From: Halorubrum lacusprofundi ATCC 49239
Lineage (GTDB): Archaea > Halobacteriota > Halobacteria > Halobacteriales > Haloferacaceae
Assembly: GCF_000022205.1 (NCBI RefSeq)
Contig: NC_012029.1
Coordinates: 2,108,001-2,172,000 of the forward strand
Direction: 5' to 3'
Length of the DNA stretch: 64,000 nt
The notes under the pieces are model-generated. The model did not search any database. It was not told the DNA's origin and saw only the letters and a list, made by a program, of their open reading frames with translations. How positions within the stretch are numbered: the first letter of the stretch is position 1; every line of letters begins with the position of its first letter. This document shows, piece by piece, positions 1-8,150 of the stretch. The position numbers were made by a program, and so were the translations under genes.

Positions 1-347
1 AAGCTCTCGCCCGTAGTGACGATGGTGCGCTCGCCCGCGGGATCGCTGAGGATCACCGACCGCGTCGAGGGGTCGTTCCCGACAGAGACGCGCGAGGCGT
101 CGACCCCGGTGTCCGCGAGGTACTCGAAGGCCCGCCGACCGTACTCGTCGTCGCCGACGCGGCTCACGAGTCCGACTTCGCGTCCGAGTCGATCGAGCGC
201 GACGCAGACGTTGGCGCCGACGCCGCCGAACGCGGTCGTCACCTCGCTCGCGAACGCGCCGCCGTCCGGCTCGGGGAGGTTGCTGACGGCGTACCACTCG
301 TCGATCGCTGCGGCGCCGACTGCGAGGACCGGAGGAGAGTCGGTCAT
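1..347 (-). CDS. PfkB-family carbohydrate kinase, N-terminal part (cut by window edge)
   Basis: About 115 residues are visible before the gene runs off the left edge. It starts MTDSPPVLAVGAAAIDEWYA. The early GG-x-GAN segment (AFGGVGANVCVALDRLG) and the following RVGDDEYGRRAFEYL stretch are the standard N-terminal sugar-binding part of ribokinase/PfkB kinases. The family phosphorylates sugars or nucleosides with ATP. The C-terminal DTxGAGD catalytic motif lies outside the window, so neither substrate nor integrity can be judged. It lies 30 bp downstream of the deaminase gene on the same strand, so the two may be co-transcribed, which would suit nucleoside or sugar salvage (inference). Confidence 0.85.
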   Translation of the reverse strand, partial: MTDSPPVLAVGAAAIDEWYAVSNLPEPDGGAFASEVTTAFGGVGANVCVALDRLGREVGLVSRVGDDEYGRRAFEYLADTGVDASRVSVGNDPSTRSVILSDPAGERTIVTTGES

Positions 348-377
348 GGACGCGGCGAGCTTCCCCGACTGCTCACG

Positions 378-902
378 CTACGACTCACCGTACACCGATT
401 CATGGAGTTCCATGGCGGCCGCCTCGGCGATCGGTCCCTCGACGGTCGTGTCGCCGCCGGCCCGGCGGATCACCTCCGCGCAGGGGATCGACACCGCGTC
501 GCCGGTGAGCCCGTCGAGCGTCTCGCCCGCGACGCCGAAGACGACCCGACCGATCCCGGCGTAGTGGATCCCGGTCGCACACATCGGGCATGGCTCCGTG
601 CTGGCGTACATCGTACAGCGGGCGCGCTCGTCGACGTCGAGCTCGCGGCCGGCCCACCGCGCGAGCGCCAGTTCCGGGTGGGCCGCCAGATCGTCCTCGG
701 TCAGCGTCTCGTTGTGGGCCTCGGCGACGATCTCGCCGTCGAGGACGAGCAGCGCACCGAACGGCGTGTTCCCCATCTCGACGGCTTCCTCGGCGAGTTC
801 GATCGCCCGGTCGACGTACTTGCGATCGCTCGGAGTGGAGTCGCCCGTCGCGTCGCTGTCGTTCCGGTCGTCCCCCGGACCGTCGGCGGTCGAATCGGTC
901 AT
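378..902 (-). CDS. Nucleoside/cytosine-type deaminase (zinc-dependent)
   Basis: 174 aa protein of the cytidine/guanine/tRNA-adenosine deaminase fold. The zinc-site motif PCPMC lies about 25 residues after a histidine-containing HPE triplet (AAHPELALARW). In most family members the first motif is HAE, so the Pro is unusual, but the zinc-binding His and catalytic Glu are kept. An acidic, Asp-rich N-terminal tail of about 30 residues precedes the domain. The likely reaction is hydrolytic removal of an exocyclic amino group from a base or nucleoside; the substrate (guanine, cytosine or other) cannot be told from sequence alone. It sits just upstream of a PfkB kinase on the same strand, which is consistent with salvage. 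Confidence 0.85.
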   Translation of the reverse strand: MTDSTADGPGDDRNDSDATGDSTPSDRKYVDRAIELAEEAVEMGNTPFGALLVLDGEIVAEAHNETLTEDDLAAHPELALARWAGRELDVDERARCTMYASTEPCPMCATGIHYAGIGRVVFGVAGETLDGLTGDAVSIPCAEVIRRAGGDTTVEGPIAEAAAMELHESVYGES

Positions 903-951
903 GTCTCCGTGTTTGTCCGCGGGTACCTAACCTTTCGTCTGGCACGGAGAG

Positions 952-1197
952 TCACTTGTCGGGGTCGATGTTCTCGGCATCTGCGCTCGCGTTGTCGGCG
1001 TCCACACCGCCATTCTCGGCGTCCTCTGCTTCCGGCGCCGACCCGTTCTGTCGAACGTCCCGGAGCGCGCCGACGGCGTCGGCGAGAAAGAGCGCGTCGT
1101 CAACGTGGCCTGTTCTTTGAGCGTCCGTTTCTCGGATGAATCTAGCAATATCGTCGCCACTCGAAACCTCGTTGGAGCGTAAACGGCAGTACGCCAA
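952..1197 (-). CDS. Small acidic hypothetical protein, possibly a 5'-truncated remnant
   Basis: A frame of 81 codons opened by TTG. The C-terminal half (after about codon 25) has the GC-rich codons and acidic composition typical of this genome, including a run rich in Ala, Asp and Asn ending DPDK. The N-terminal third uses lower-GC codons and merges into the AT-richer island that carries the next gene. This change of composition near 1120 suggests that the island's insertion replaced the original 5' end. No family was recognised. It could also be spurious. Confidence 0.35.
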   Translation of the reverse strand: MAYCRLRSNEVSSGDDIARFIRETDAQRTGHVDDALFLADAVGALRDVRQNGSAPEAEDAENGGVDADNASADAENIDPDK

Positions 1198-1335
1198 ACG
1201 TCTGAGAATCTACCGATTGCTGTGTTCAAACATTGTTATTCCATACCGGTAGTCGTGCCGGCTGACTAGTGTTATTAAATATGATAAAACAAACGGAGGG
1301 CTCTTGTTGTTGCCAGAATTTTCAGATGTAAGACG

Positions 1336-2418
1336 ATGGAAAAATTATCTGCAGAAAAAAGTGATAAAAAGGTAACATCAATATCGCGCCGATCGTGGCT
1401 CAAAACACTCGGAGTCGGCGCCTCTCTAATCAGCTTAGAGTCAGGGAGTGTTGCAGCGACGTCAGGCGGATACGGTATCGGTGGATATGGTGCGAGTGAA
1501 TACGGTGACTCGGATACTGGAGTAACGGTCACGACCGACGGAGCGAGCGACGTCGGCGAAACGAATGTGACGCTCAACGGGTCACTGACTGATCTGGGCG
1601 GCACCTCCTTCGTGGACGTTTACTTTGAGTATCGGCACACCAACGTTACCACTTGGAGTGCCACCGCTACGCAAACCGCCTCGTCAGCTGGTGGTTTCAG
1701 TGCCGCTATTACGGGTCTCGGAGATGGCGTTGCTTACGAATTCAGGGCCGTTGCGTTGACGAGCGATGGGAATTCGGTTACCGGGTCACCGAGTAACTTC
1801 ACTACCACCGAACACTCCGTGGTCGTTTCAACGGATGGTGCGACCGCTATCGGTGAAACGACTGCGACTCTCAACGGCTCTGTGACGGACCGCGGTAACG
1901 CAAATTCAGCTGATATCTACTTTGAGTACCGCGAAGCCGGGAGTAGCAGTTGGAACGCGACAAGCACACAGACACTTACCTCAGCGGAAAGTTTCACACA
2001 GAATCTGAACAACCTAAAGAGTGGTACGGACCACGAGTTCAGAGCAGTCGCACTGGCTAGCGACGGTGACACTGATACTGGAGGCTCGGTCACATTTGTG
2101 ACGGTGACCGCCGAGAGCGATCCAGCTGTCGGTACGTTCAGTATTTCAGAGGCTGGCTCGCCGAATCCACACGCAGAAATCAACGTTGACTGGGCTGTTT
2201 TCGACGTGGACGGCGACCTCAGTCTGGTCACCGTCTCAGTTGCTGATTCAACTGGGGCAACTGTGAAATCCAGCACGACGTCCGTTAGTGGTAGCAGCGT
2301 CTCAGGATCTGATTCGCTCAAAATCAAACACGGGGGCGGCGAGGTTTACGAGGTCACGCTCCGTGTAGAGGACAACGCCGGCAACGTTGTCACTGAAACG
2401 GGGTCTGTGTCATCCTGA
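1336..2418 (+). CDS. Secreted TAT-signal protein with two fibronectin-III-like repeats
   Basis: 360 aa. The N-terminus has a twin-arginine signal (SRRSWLKTLG around residues 17-26) followed by a hydrophobic stretch and a Gly/Tyr-rich linker, so export in folded form is likely. Two similar fibronectin-III-like repeats follow at about residues 63-157 and 161-256; each starts with a VxVxTDGA..GET..TLNGS block and contains YFEYR and EFRAVAL. A third Ig-like domain lies at about 262-358. No C-terminal membrane anchor is visible. Base composition is clearly lower in GC than the neighbours, which suggests a recently acquired gene. A 24-bp tandem duplication covers its stop codon. The role is unknown; cell-surface binding or adhesion is a guess from the domains. 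Confidence 0.8.
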   Translation: MEKLSAEKSDKKVTSISRRSWLKTLGVGASLISLESGSVAATSGGYGIGGYGASEYGDSDTGVTVTTDGASDVGETNVTLNGSLTDLGGTSFVDVYFEYRHTNVTTWSATATQTASSAGGFSAAITGLGDGVAYEFRAVALTSDGNSVTGSPSNFTTTEHSVVVSTDGATAIGETTATLNGSVTDRGNANSADIYFEYREAGSSSWNATSTQTLTSAESFTQNLNNLKSGTDHEFRAVALASDGDTDTGGSVTFVTVTAESDPAVGTFSISEAGSPNPHAEINVDWAVFDVDGDLSLVTVSVADSTGATVKSSTTSVSGSSVSGSDSLKIKHGGGEVYEVTLRVEDNAGNVVTETGSVSS

Positions 2419-2443
2419 GAAACGGGGTCAGTGTCATCCTGAG
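2396..2443. repeat. 24-bp tandem duplication across a stop codon
   Basis: Two adjacent 24-bp copies (2396-2419 and 2420-2443) beginning AAACGGGGTC and differing at one base (T at 2406, A at 2430). The first copy contains the last codons and the TGA stop (2416-2418) of the secreted protein gene, so the second copy is outside the coding region. Confidence 0.95.
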
Positions 2444-2546
2444 AAGACGTCCGATCACAGGGTGAAGAGCCGCGTCGGATTCATCCCGTGCCGCCGCGTG
2501 CGACGTAGCCCAGCGATTCCCTTCGAAGGTACGGATCGAGTCCACG

Positions 2547-3080
2547 TTATCGAACGATGGACACGAGATACTTGTAACAGTCGCGTATCGCGTGTGAGGT
2601 CCGGCGGCGACGACGCGATCTGATATCGATCGATATACCCTGGCTCTCGATCCAGCGCCGCATCTCGTCGCTCCCGGCTTCCCGCTCGATATCGACTTGC
2701 CGGAGGTGTTTGATCGGGTGTCGCAGCCAGTTGTACTCCTCGTGAGCGAACACGTCGACGTAGTCCGGCGAGTGAGCGATGAGAATGGCGTGGATCTGTC
2801 TGTCGGCCAGTAGACTCCGTTGATACGTCCAGCTGCCGTCGGGCTCCGACCCAACCGGCGGCTGGTGATACCACGCCAGCGGATCCCACTCGAAACCGTG
2901 TTCTTGGAGCGTCTCCGTGAACTCGTCCAGCGGCCGTTGGACGGTACCGACGTATTCGGTGTCGCGAAGCCGGTACTCGGGCTGCCCGAACCGCCGCGCG
3001 AATCGGGTGACCAAGGGACCGAGTCGCTGTCTCACGCGGTAGGACACGTCCGGTTGGAGAGTCTCGGTGATGGTCCGCAT
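2547..3080 (-). CDS. Conserved haloarchaeal hypothetical protein
   Basis: 177 aa from the ATG at 3080, giving the N-terminus MRTITETLQPDVSYRVRQRL; a longer frame exists upstream but its codons look non-coding. It contains several conserved-looking blocks rich in aromatic and charged residues (RLRDTEYVGTVQRPLDEF, DGSWTYQRSLLADRQIHA, AHEEYNWLRHPIKHLRQVD). No catalytic motif, signal peptide or membrane segment is apparent, so it is probably a cytoplasmic protein. The Arg-rich tail after about residue 150 does not look like the body of the protein and may reflect a frameshift or decay near the lower-GC boundary. Function unknown. Confidence 0.7.
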   Translation of the reverse strand: MRTITETLQPDVSYRVRQRLGPLVTRFARRFGQPEYRLRDTEYVGTVQRPLDEFTETLQEHGFEWDPLAWYHQPPVGSEPDGSWTYQRSLLADRQIHAILIAHSPDYVDVFAHEEYNWLRHPIKHLRQVDIEREAGSDEMRRWIESQGISIDIRSRRRRRTSHAIRDCYKYLVSIVR

Positions 3081-3169
3081 TCGTGATCGTTGGGTTCCCA
3101 CCGGGTCAAATGTGTCGTCGCTTAGCCGAAGGAAACGGAACCGAATACCCCTTGATCGTCCATCGCGCA

Positions 3170-3177
3170 TTTATATA
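3170..3177 (+). promoter_or_regulatory. TATA box for the PHP-domain gene
   Basis: TTTATATA centred 26 nt before the GTG at 3200. This spacing predicts transcription starting at or near that codon, and it supports GTG 3200 over start codons further upstream. Confidence 0.7.
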
Positions 3178-3199
3178 CCTCCCACCGTCTAATCCGGGT

Positions 3200-4126
3200 G
3201 TGTCCTGCGTCACTGTCAGCATCGACCCTCACGTCCACTCGGACGACAGCTACGACGGCCACGAGCCGGTGGAACTCATCTTGGAACACGCTTCGGAGAT
3301 CGGACTCGATGCAGTGGTGATAACCGACCACGACGTGATCGGCGAGTCGAAGCGCGCGGCGGAGATTGCCGACGAGTACGGGCTGATCGGCATCCCCGGC
3401 GTCGAGGTGTCGACCGCGCACGGCCACCTGCTCGCGGTCGGCGTCGAACGCATGCCGCCGCGACGACGCCCCTACGACGAGACGATCGCATGGATCCACG
3501 AGCACGGCGGCGTCGCGATCGTTCCCCATCCCTTCCAGCGATCGCGCCACGGCGTCCGCGAGCGGAACATTCCCGTTCCGGAGGCGAACGAGGGGAGAAG
3601 CGAGAGGAACGCCGAGAGCGACGGTGGCAGTGCGACTGTCGAGGTTGCTGACGCGAACAGCGCAGTCCCTGAAGTCCCCGCAGTCCCCGAGGTCGACGCG
3701 ATCGAGGTGTTCAACGCGTGGCTGTTCACCGGGTACCGCAACCGCCGCGCGCGACGGTTTGCGGCCAAATACGACTATCCGGGAGTCGCGGCGAGCGACG
3801 CACACCACCTGAAGTACGTCGGGCGCGCGTTCACCGAAGTCGAGATCGCGGGGCGCGAGTCGGTCGACGCGGTCACCGCCGACGACGTGCTCGACGCGAT
3901 CCGAAACGGCACGACGCGGGTGGACGGCCGTCGTGCGCCGATCCGAATGGCGGCGAAACACTACGTCGGCGCGGCCGGGCGTAGGACGGGATACTACGCA
4001 CGGACGGGTGCGGTGCGGAGTGTAACCGCCACGCGCCGAGGCGTCGCCGAGATCGTCTCGACTCTCCGAGTCGCCGTCTCGCAGGGCGCGCATCGCGCGG
4101 CACGCGTCCTCTCGTGGGTGACCTGA
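3200..4126 (+). CDS. PHP-domain metal-dependent phosphoesterase
   Basis: 308 aa from GTG 3200, chosen because a TATA box lies 26 nt upstream and because the PHP domain begins only a few residues later (DPHVHSDDSYDG). Further metal-site motifs are visible: VVITDHD, the GIPGVEVST segment, a VPHPFQ histidine, and a late GVAASDAHH motif. These match the PHP fold used by histidinol-phosphate phosphatases, polymerase PHP domains and nucleotide phosphatases such as YciV/TrpH. An acidic low-complexity insertion sits between PHPFQ and the EVFN segment. Substrate unknown; related stand-alone PHP proteins act on phosphonucleotides. Probably cytoplasmic. Confidence 0.85.
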   Translation: MSCVTVSIDPHVHSDDSYDGHEPVELILEHASEIGLDAVVITDHDVIGESKRAAEIADEYGLIGIPGVEVSTAHGHLLAVGVERMPPRRRPYDETIAWIHEHGGVAIVPHPFQRSRHGVRERNIPVPEANEGRSERNAESDGGSATVEVADANSAVPEVPAVPEVDAIEVFNAWLFTGYRNRRARRFAAKYDYPGVAASDAHHLKYVGRAFTEVEIAGRESVDAVTADDVLDAIRNGTTRVDGRRAPIRMAAKHYVGAAGRRTGYYARTGAVRSVTATRRGVAEIVSTLRVAVSQGAHRAARVLSWVT

Positions 4127-4217
4127 CCGCCCTGACGGGCGGCGATCCGATCAGCCTGCCGAAACCGATCGACCCACCGGAGACGGATTTTTGCCCGCGG
4201 GCGTGAAACGACCGTTC

Positions 4218-5474
4218 ATGAGCCACGACAGACGCGAGGCCGGATTCAAGCGACGGACCCGCGTCGCGGACGCGCTGGCGACGCTACTCGACGCCGCCGA
4301 GCCCCACGGCCGGACCGAGTCGGCGCCGCTCGCCGACGCGGACGGACGGGTCGTCGCCGAGCCGATCGACGCGCCGGCGCCGGTCCCGAGCTATGACCGG
4401 GCAGCGATGGACGGGTACGCGGTCCGCGCCGAGGATACGTTCGGTGCGTCCGACCGGTCACCGGCGGTGCTGCGGGCGGTCGGCACCGAAGCCGACTCGA
4501 TCGCGCCGGGCGAGGCCGCGCGGGTGCACACGGGCAGCGCGGTCCCGGAAGGGGCCGACGCAGTCGTGATGATCGAGCAGGTGGAAACGGTCGCGGACGA
4601 GGTCGAGGCGTTCGACGCGGTCGCCGAGGGAGAGAACGTCGGTGAGGCGGGCGAAGACGTGGCGGACGGACAGCGCCTCTTCGAGGCCGGCCACGTCCTC
4701 CGGCCCTCCGACCTCGGCCTCCTGAAGTCGGTCGGACTCGACGCGGCCCCCGTCTACGAGCGCTCGACCATCGCCGTGATCCCGACCGGCGAGGAGCTGG
4801 TGCAGTCCGATCCCGGCCCGGGCGAGGTGATCGAGACGAACGGGCTGACGGTCTCGCGGCTGGTCGAGCGGTGGGGCGGAGAGGCCCGCTACCGCGACGT
4901 GGTCACCGACGACGAGGACGCGCTCTCGGCCGCGATCGAGGCCGACCTCGACGCCGACGTTGTCGTCACCACCGGGGGGTCCTCGGTTGGCGAGCGCGAC
5001 TTGCTCCCGGAGGTCATCGATTCTATCGGGGAGGTACTTGTCCACGGCGTCGCCCTGAAGCCGGGGCATCCGGTCTGTCTCGGCGTCGTCGACGACACCC
5101 CGATCGTCTCGCTTCCCGGCTACCCGGTCGCCTGTATCGTCAACGCCGCGCAGTTCCTCCGGCCGCTCCAGAAGCACGTCGGCGGAACGACCGCGAACCC
5201 GTTCCCGACGCGGCGCGCGACGCTTACCCGAAAGGTACCGAGCGAGCCCGGCACGCGAACGTTCGCGCGGGTGTCGGTGGAGGGAACCGGCGAAGGCGGC
5301 GACGGGGACGGAGACGACTCGGCCCTCCCCGCCGCCACGCCGACCCGCGCCAGCGGTTCTGGCATTCTGTCGAGCGTCGCGCTCGCTGACGGCTGGGTCG
5401 TCGTCCCCGAACCGCGAGAGGGGCTCGACGCGGGCGAGATCGTCGACGTGGAGCTGTGGGAGGCGAGCCAATGA
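4218..5474 (+). CDS. moeA: Molybdopterin molybdotransferase MoeA
   Basis: 418 aa from ATG 4218; a TATA-like GATTTTTGC lies about 28 nt upstream. MoeA inserts molybdate into adenylylated molybdopterin to form the molybdenum cofactor. The characteristic segments are in order: YDRAAMDGYAVRAEDTFGAS near residue 60, IAPGEAARVHTGSAVPEGAD, VVTTGGSSVGERD with the metal/AMP-binding region, then KPGHPVCLG and SLPGYPVACIV. The C-terminal domain IV follows after an acidic insertion. The stop codon overlaps the ATG of the second moeA (ATGA), so the two are translationally coupled. Confidence 0.93.
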   Translation: MSHDRREAGFKRRTRVADALATLLDAAEPHGRTESAPLADADGRVVAEPIDAPAPVPSYDRAAMDGYAVRAEDTFGASDRSPAVLRAVGTEADSIAPGEAARVHTGSAVPEGADAVVMIEQVETVADEVEAFDAVAEGENVGEAGEDVADGQRLFEAGHVLRPSDLGLLKSVGLDAAPVYERSTIAVIPTGEELVQSDPGPGEVIETNGLTVSRLVERWGGEARYRDVVTDDEDALSAAIEADLDADVVVTTGGSSVGERDLLPEVIDSIGEVLVHGVALKPGHPVCLGVVDDTPIVSLPGYPVACIVNAAQFLRPLQKHVGGTTANPFPTRRATLTRKVPSEPGTRTFARVSVEGTGEGGDGDGDDSALPAATPTRASGSGILSSVALADGWVVVPEPREGLDAGEIVDVELWEASQ

Positions 5475-7468
5475 GCGACCGCAAGGAGTTCCGCGACCTC
5501 GCGACGCCCGAGGCCGCCCGCGAGGCGATCGACGACCTCGATCTCTCGCCGGCGCCGGAGACAGTCCCCCTAGAGGACGCCCGCGGCCGCGTCCTCGCGG
5601 AGCGGATCGACGCCGCCATCGACGTGCCGGGGTTCGACCGCGCCTCGATGGACGGGTACGCGGTCCGCGCCCGCGACACCTTCGGCGCCGACGAGGCCGA
5701 TCCGGCCGACCTCGACCTCGTCGGGGCGGTCCACGCTGGCGCGGCGCCCGAGGTCACCGTCGAGCCCGGCACCTGCGCCGAGATATCCACCGGGGCCGTG
5801 ATGCCGGACGGCGCTGACGCCGTGGTGATGGTCGAGCGGACGGACGAGGTCGGCGGGGATCCGGACGCCGAGGGAGGCGGCCCCGACCGAATCGCGGTCC
5901 GGACCGCGGTCGCGCCGGGCGACCACGTGATGAGCGCGGGCGCCGACATCGCCGCCGGTGCCCGCGCGCTCGGTCCCGGAACTCGCCTAACGCCCCGCGA
6001 GATCGGCCTGCTCTCGGCGCTCGGCGTCGACGAGGTGCCGGTCGCGGGGAAACCGCGGGTCGGGATCGTCTCGACCGGCGACGAGCTGGTTCGCCCCGGA
6101 GAGGCGCTCGATCCCTCGCGCGGCGAGATCTACGACGTGAACTCGACGACGATCGCGGCCGGCGTCGAGGAGGCGGGGGGCGAGCCCGTTCTCTACCCGC
6201 ACGCCGGCGACGACTACACGGAGATGGAGCGGTTGCTCCGGCGGGCGGCCGACGAGTGCGACCTCGTACTCTCGTCCGGATCGACCTCGGCGAGCGCGGT
6301 CGACGTGATCTACCGCGTGATCGAGGAGCGTGGCGACCTCCTGCTTCACGGCGTCGCGGTCAAGCCCGGCAAGCCGATGCTGATCGGGCGACTCGACCGC
6401 GGCGGGAGCGAGGCAGTGGGCGAGAGCGATGCCGACGGCGACACCGACCCTCGTACCGGCGAGTCCGCCTACGTCGGCCTCCCCGGCTACCCAGTCTCTG
6501 CGCTCACGATCTTCCGGACGTTCGTCGCGCCCGCGATCCGCGAGGCGGCTGGTCAGCCCGAACCCGCGACGGCAACTATCGAAGGCCGGATGGCCGTCGG
6601 CGAGCGCTACGGCGAGGGACGCATGCGGCTGATGCCGGTCGGACTGCTCGATCTGAACGACGGCGATCTGCCCCTCGTCTACCCGGTCGACAAGGGGTCT
6701 GGCGCGACGACGAGCCTCGTCGAGGCCGACGGCGTCGTCGCGGTCGACCCGGACACCGAGTACCTCGACCGGGACGAGCGCGTCACGGTGCAGCTGTTCT
6801 CGCCCGACGTGCGTCCGCCGACCCTGCTCGGCGTCGGCGAGGACGACCCGGCGCTCAACCGCCTGCTCGACCGGCTCGACGCTCCCCGGTACCTCCCGGT
6901 CGGCTCCCGTGAGGGGCTCCGCCGACTCCGCGACGGCGTGCCCGACGTGGCGGTCGTCGCGGGCCCGACAGACCGCGACGTCGACGCCGTCGATCTCGGC
7001 GGCTGGGCTCGCGAGTGGGGGTTAGTCGTCCCCGAGGGTAACCCGGCCGGCGTGACGGGGCTTGCAGACCTCGTCGACGGCGAGATGCGCTTCGTCAACC
7101 GGCCGACCGACTCGGGGCTCCGCCGGAGCCTCGACGACGCGCTCGCCGACCTCGCGACCGATCGCGACGCGTCGCGCGGTGACCTCGCCGACCGGATCGA
7201 CGGCTACGAGCTGACAGTTCGCGCGTTCGAGAGCCCGGTCAGGAAGGTGCTCGCGGGCGACGCCGACGCCGGACTCGGGCTCCGAGAGACGGCCGACCGG
7301 CTCGACTGTGGGTTCGTCTCGCTCGGCGAGCAGTCCGTCACCGTCCGCGCCGCACCCGACCGGGTCGAGCGGGACGCAGTCGAGGAACTCGCGGACGCGC
7401 TGAATGATCCGACCGACCTCCTCGCCGATCTGGCGGGCTACTCGCGGAACAGTCGGAACGACCCCTGA
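5471..7468 (+). CDS. MoeA fused to a C-terminal periplasmic-binding-like (PBP) domain
   Basis: 665 aa. Residues 1 to about 415 form a full MoeA module (FDRASMDGYAVRARDTFGAD, EISTGAVMPDGADAVVMVER, VSTGDELVRPGE, SSGSTSASAVDVIY, HGVAVKPGKPMLIG, GLPGYPVSALTIF). The remainder resembles the LysR-type/PBP substrate-binding fold (GVGEDDPALNRLLDRL through LADLVDGEMRFVNRPTDSGLR and GLGLRETADRLDCGFVSLGE), a combination known in archaea and bacteria and proposed to sense molybdate or a cofactor form. The SSGSTSASAVD segment replaces the GGxSVGxxD of the first MoeA, so the two paralogues may not do the same step. Its 3' end overlaps the convergent thioesterase gene by 31 bp. Confidence 0.92.
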   Translation: MSDRKEFRDLATPEAAREAIDDLDLSPAPETVPLEDARGRVLAERIDAAIDVPGFDRASMDGYAVRARDTFGADEADPADLDLVGAVHAGAAPEVTVEPGTCAEISTGAVMPDGADAVVMVERTDEVGGDPDAEGGGPDRIAVRTAVAPGDHVMSAGADIAAGARALGPGTRLTPREIGLLSALGVDEVPVAGKPRVGIVSTGDELVRPGEALDPSRGEIYDVNSTTIAAGVEEAGGEPVLYPHAGDDYTEMERLLRRAADECDLVLSSGSTSASAVDVIYRVIEERGDLLLHGVAVKPGKPMLIGRLDRGGSEAVGESDADGDTDPRTGESAYVGLPGYPVSALTIFRTFVAPAIREAAGQPEPATATIEGRMAVGERYGEGRMRLMPVGLLDLNDGDLPLVYPVDKGSGATTSLVEADGVVAVDPDTEYLDRDERVTVQLFSPDVRPPTLLGVGEDDPALNRLLDRLDAPRYLPVGSREGLRRLRDGVPDVAVVAGPTDRDVDAVDLGGWAREWGLVVPEGNPAGVTGLADLVDGEMRFVNRPTDSGLRRSLDDALADLATDRDASRGDLADRIDGYELTVRAFESPVRKVLAGDADAGLGLRETADRLDCGFVSLGEQSVTVRAAPDRVERDAVEELADALNDPTDLLADLAGYSRNSRNDP

Positions 7469-7899
7469 CCGACGACGACCTCGGCGGCGTCACCGTTCGT
7501 CGAGCTGGTGACCGTCATGTCGCTGACGCCGATCGAGCCGCCGGACCTGACGATCGTCGCCTCCGCCCGGAGGTCGCCGGTCGCCGGCCGGAGGTAGTTC
7601 GCGTTGAGGTTCACCGTCGCGACCCCGCCCGAGAGTGGCTCCTCGAAGGCGGTGCGCTGGACGATTCCGCCCGCGGTGTCGACGAGCGTCGCGGCCACGC
7701 CCCCGTGAATGGTACCGCCGTCGCTGTTCGTCAGCTTGTCGTCGAACGGGATCGAGAGGACGACCCGACCGCGCTCGACGACGTCGACCGACGTGTTCAG
7801 CCACGAGAGGTAGCCGTGCTCCTCCTCGATCCGCCGCTCGACGAGTTCGACCGCCGCCGCCGACAGCGGCTCCATCGCCTCGACCTCGCTCCGGTCCAT
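7438..7899 (-). CDS. PaaI-family hotdog thioesterase
   Basis: 153 aa hotdog-fold protein. The diagnostic segment GTIHGGVAATLVDTAGG (about residues 62-78) matches the PaaI/YbgC-type thioesterases that hydrolyse acyl- or aryl-CoA thioesters; the substrate-contacting NANYLRPA block follows. The end overlaps the convergent MoeA-PBP gene by 31 bp. Most such archaeal proteins have no assigned substrate. Cytoplasmic, no signal sequence. Confidence 0.85.
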   Translation of the reverse strand: MDRSEVEAMEPLSAAAVELVERRIEEEHGYLSWLNTSVDVVERGRVVLSIPFDDKLTNSDGGTIHGGVAATLVDTAGGIVQRTAFEEPLSGGVATVNLNANYLRPATGDLRAEATIVRSGGSIGVSDMTVTSSTNGDAAEVVVGQGSFRLFRE

Positions 7900-8150
7900 A
7901 CCCCACCCTCGGCGTCGTCCCGCTTGTAGTCCTCGAAACTCGCAACAACGGCTGGGAGGTTGGGGCGGTACGGTCGGAGAGAGGCCCTCCGCCTCCCGTC
8001 CGACGGCTTATCACCGATCCCGCGCCATCCGCCCCGTGACCTGACGCGTTGCCCCGCGGCGGCCGAGGCGGGAGCCCGGCGCACCGCCGCGGCGGATCGT
8101 TCGCGCCGGCTGTCCGCCACCCGTCTCGCCAGCCGCTGGTGATCCCAAAC

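Noticed and set aside
2547-3170. Extension of the hypothetical gene to a start at 3170
   Set aside because: The first 30 residues of the longer frame are Arg-rich and unlike coding sequence, and they overlap the PHP gene's TATA box at 3170; ATG 3080 fits better.
7438-7468. Possible frameshift where moeA-PBP and the thioesterase overlap
   Set aside because: The genes are convergent and both ends look natural; a short 31-bp tail overlap is common in compact genomes.
7900-8150. 250-bp gap examined for a hidden gene
   Set aside because: All open frames there are Arg/Ala-rich shadows; no promoter, acidic protein or motif was seen.
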